From positions 1 through 22,312 of the forward strand of contig WFPU01000250.1 of NCBI GenBank assembly GCA_015487435.1: a stretch of 22,312 bases of DNA. Reading direction: 5' to 3'. Each line of letters starts with the position of its first letter. Positions within the stretch are counted from its first letter, which is position 1. The notes under the pieces are model-generated. The model was not told the origin of the DNA. It searched no databases and worked only from the letters and a program-made list of their open reading frames with translations. This DNA comes from Sulfurimonas sp. (GTDB lineage: Bacteria > Campylobacterota > Campylobacteria > Campylobacterales > Sulfurimonadaceae). Below are positions 22,164 to 22,312 of this stretch, piece by piece. A program made the translations under genes and the position numbers.

Positions 22164-22312
22164 ATGATTATGAAACATACACATATAATTTTTATCCCTC
22201 CAGATGGACAATTTAAAAAACAAGATTTTTCTTTACATAGAATTGCTAAATGGATGAGTGTAAGAAAGCAAATAAAGACAACACTTTTATATATAAAATC
22301 AAAAGATAAAGA
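22164..22312 (+). CDS. Partial CDS cut by the window end
   Basis: An open frame begins at ATG 22164-22166, or at the second ATG at 22170-22172, and runs to the last base. The reading is MIMKHTHIIFIPPDGQFKKQ, then DFSLHRIAKWMSVRKQIKTT and LLYIKSKDK. The first strand followed by a loop (HIIFIPPDG) suits the beginning of a GT-B glycosyltransferase or another Rossmann-like protein, but about 49 codons are too few to assign it. Spacing of 8 nt after the upstream stop suggests an operon. No clear ribosome-binding site. Confidence 0.55.
   Translation, partial: MIMKHTHIIFIPPDGQFKKQDFSLHRIAKWMSVRKQIKTTLLYIKSKDK

Overview
The window looks like a chromosomal segment of a motile Campylobacterota (epsilonproteobacterial) species, perhaps a Sulfurimonas- or Arcobacter-like organism. 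The base composition is strongly AT-rich. There are two near-identical flagellin genes in tandem, the first behind a sigma-28-type promoter and the second behind a sigma-54-type promoter, as in Campylobacter flaA/flaB. A Maf-family flagellin glycosyltransferase and a sialic-acid-like (nonulosonic acid) sugar operon follow, and BioB is of the short type. I see no tRNA, rRNA, CRISPR array or transposase gene.

Left part (1-8835, every gene on the minus strand). Reading leftward from topA, the order is: DNA topoisomerase I (TTG start), a YfcE-type phosphodiesterase (re-called GTG start), biotin synthase, a CPA2-type cation/proton antiporter, a short AMMECR1-like protein, a class I methyltransferase, a glutamine-dependent asparagine synthase, and an exported ankyrin-repeat protein. 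Two of these enzymes show lesions. The asparagine synthase has lost its last ~50 residues through a frameshift in an A8 run plus an in-frame TAG, and the missing tail can still be read downstream. The biotin synthase has Ile where the third cysteine ligand of the [2Fe-2S] cluster should be.

Middle part (8836-13892). The two flagellin genes run on the plus strand. Each is followed by a copy of a complex palindromic intergenic repeat. A maf gene converges on them from the minus strand. The 107 bp between maf and the next operon holds a textbook extended -10 promoter for maf and, facing the other way, a near-perfect sigma-54 site for the sugar operon.

Right part (13893-22312). A tightly packed plus-strand operon encodes a NeuB-type synthase fused to a sugar-phosphate-isomerase TIM barrel, a GDP-mannose-4,6-dehydratase-like enzyme, a zinc-ribbon methyltransferase and a CMP-sugar synthetase (cytidylyltransferase). 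A HipA/HipB-type toxin-antitoxin pair in toxin-first order lies on the minus strand, with two near-identical 18-bp palindromic operators upstream. It is followed rightward by a GmhA-like sugar isomerase (minus), a CgeB-like glycosyltransferase (plus) and the start of another plus-strand gene cut by the window end.

Taken together, 8.9-22.3 kb reads as a flagellin-plus-flagellin-glycosylation locus interrupted by a HipBA module. The most unusual element is the synthase fusion. It appears to lack the arginine that NeuB enzymes use to contact the N-acetyl group, and it sits with a GMD-like dehydratase instead of the usual Pse/Leg enzymes, so the sugar made here may not be a standard pseudaminic or legionaminic acid.
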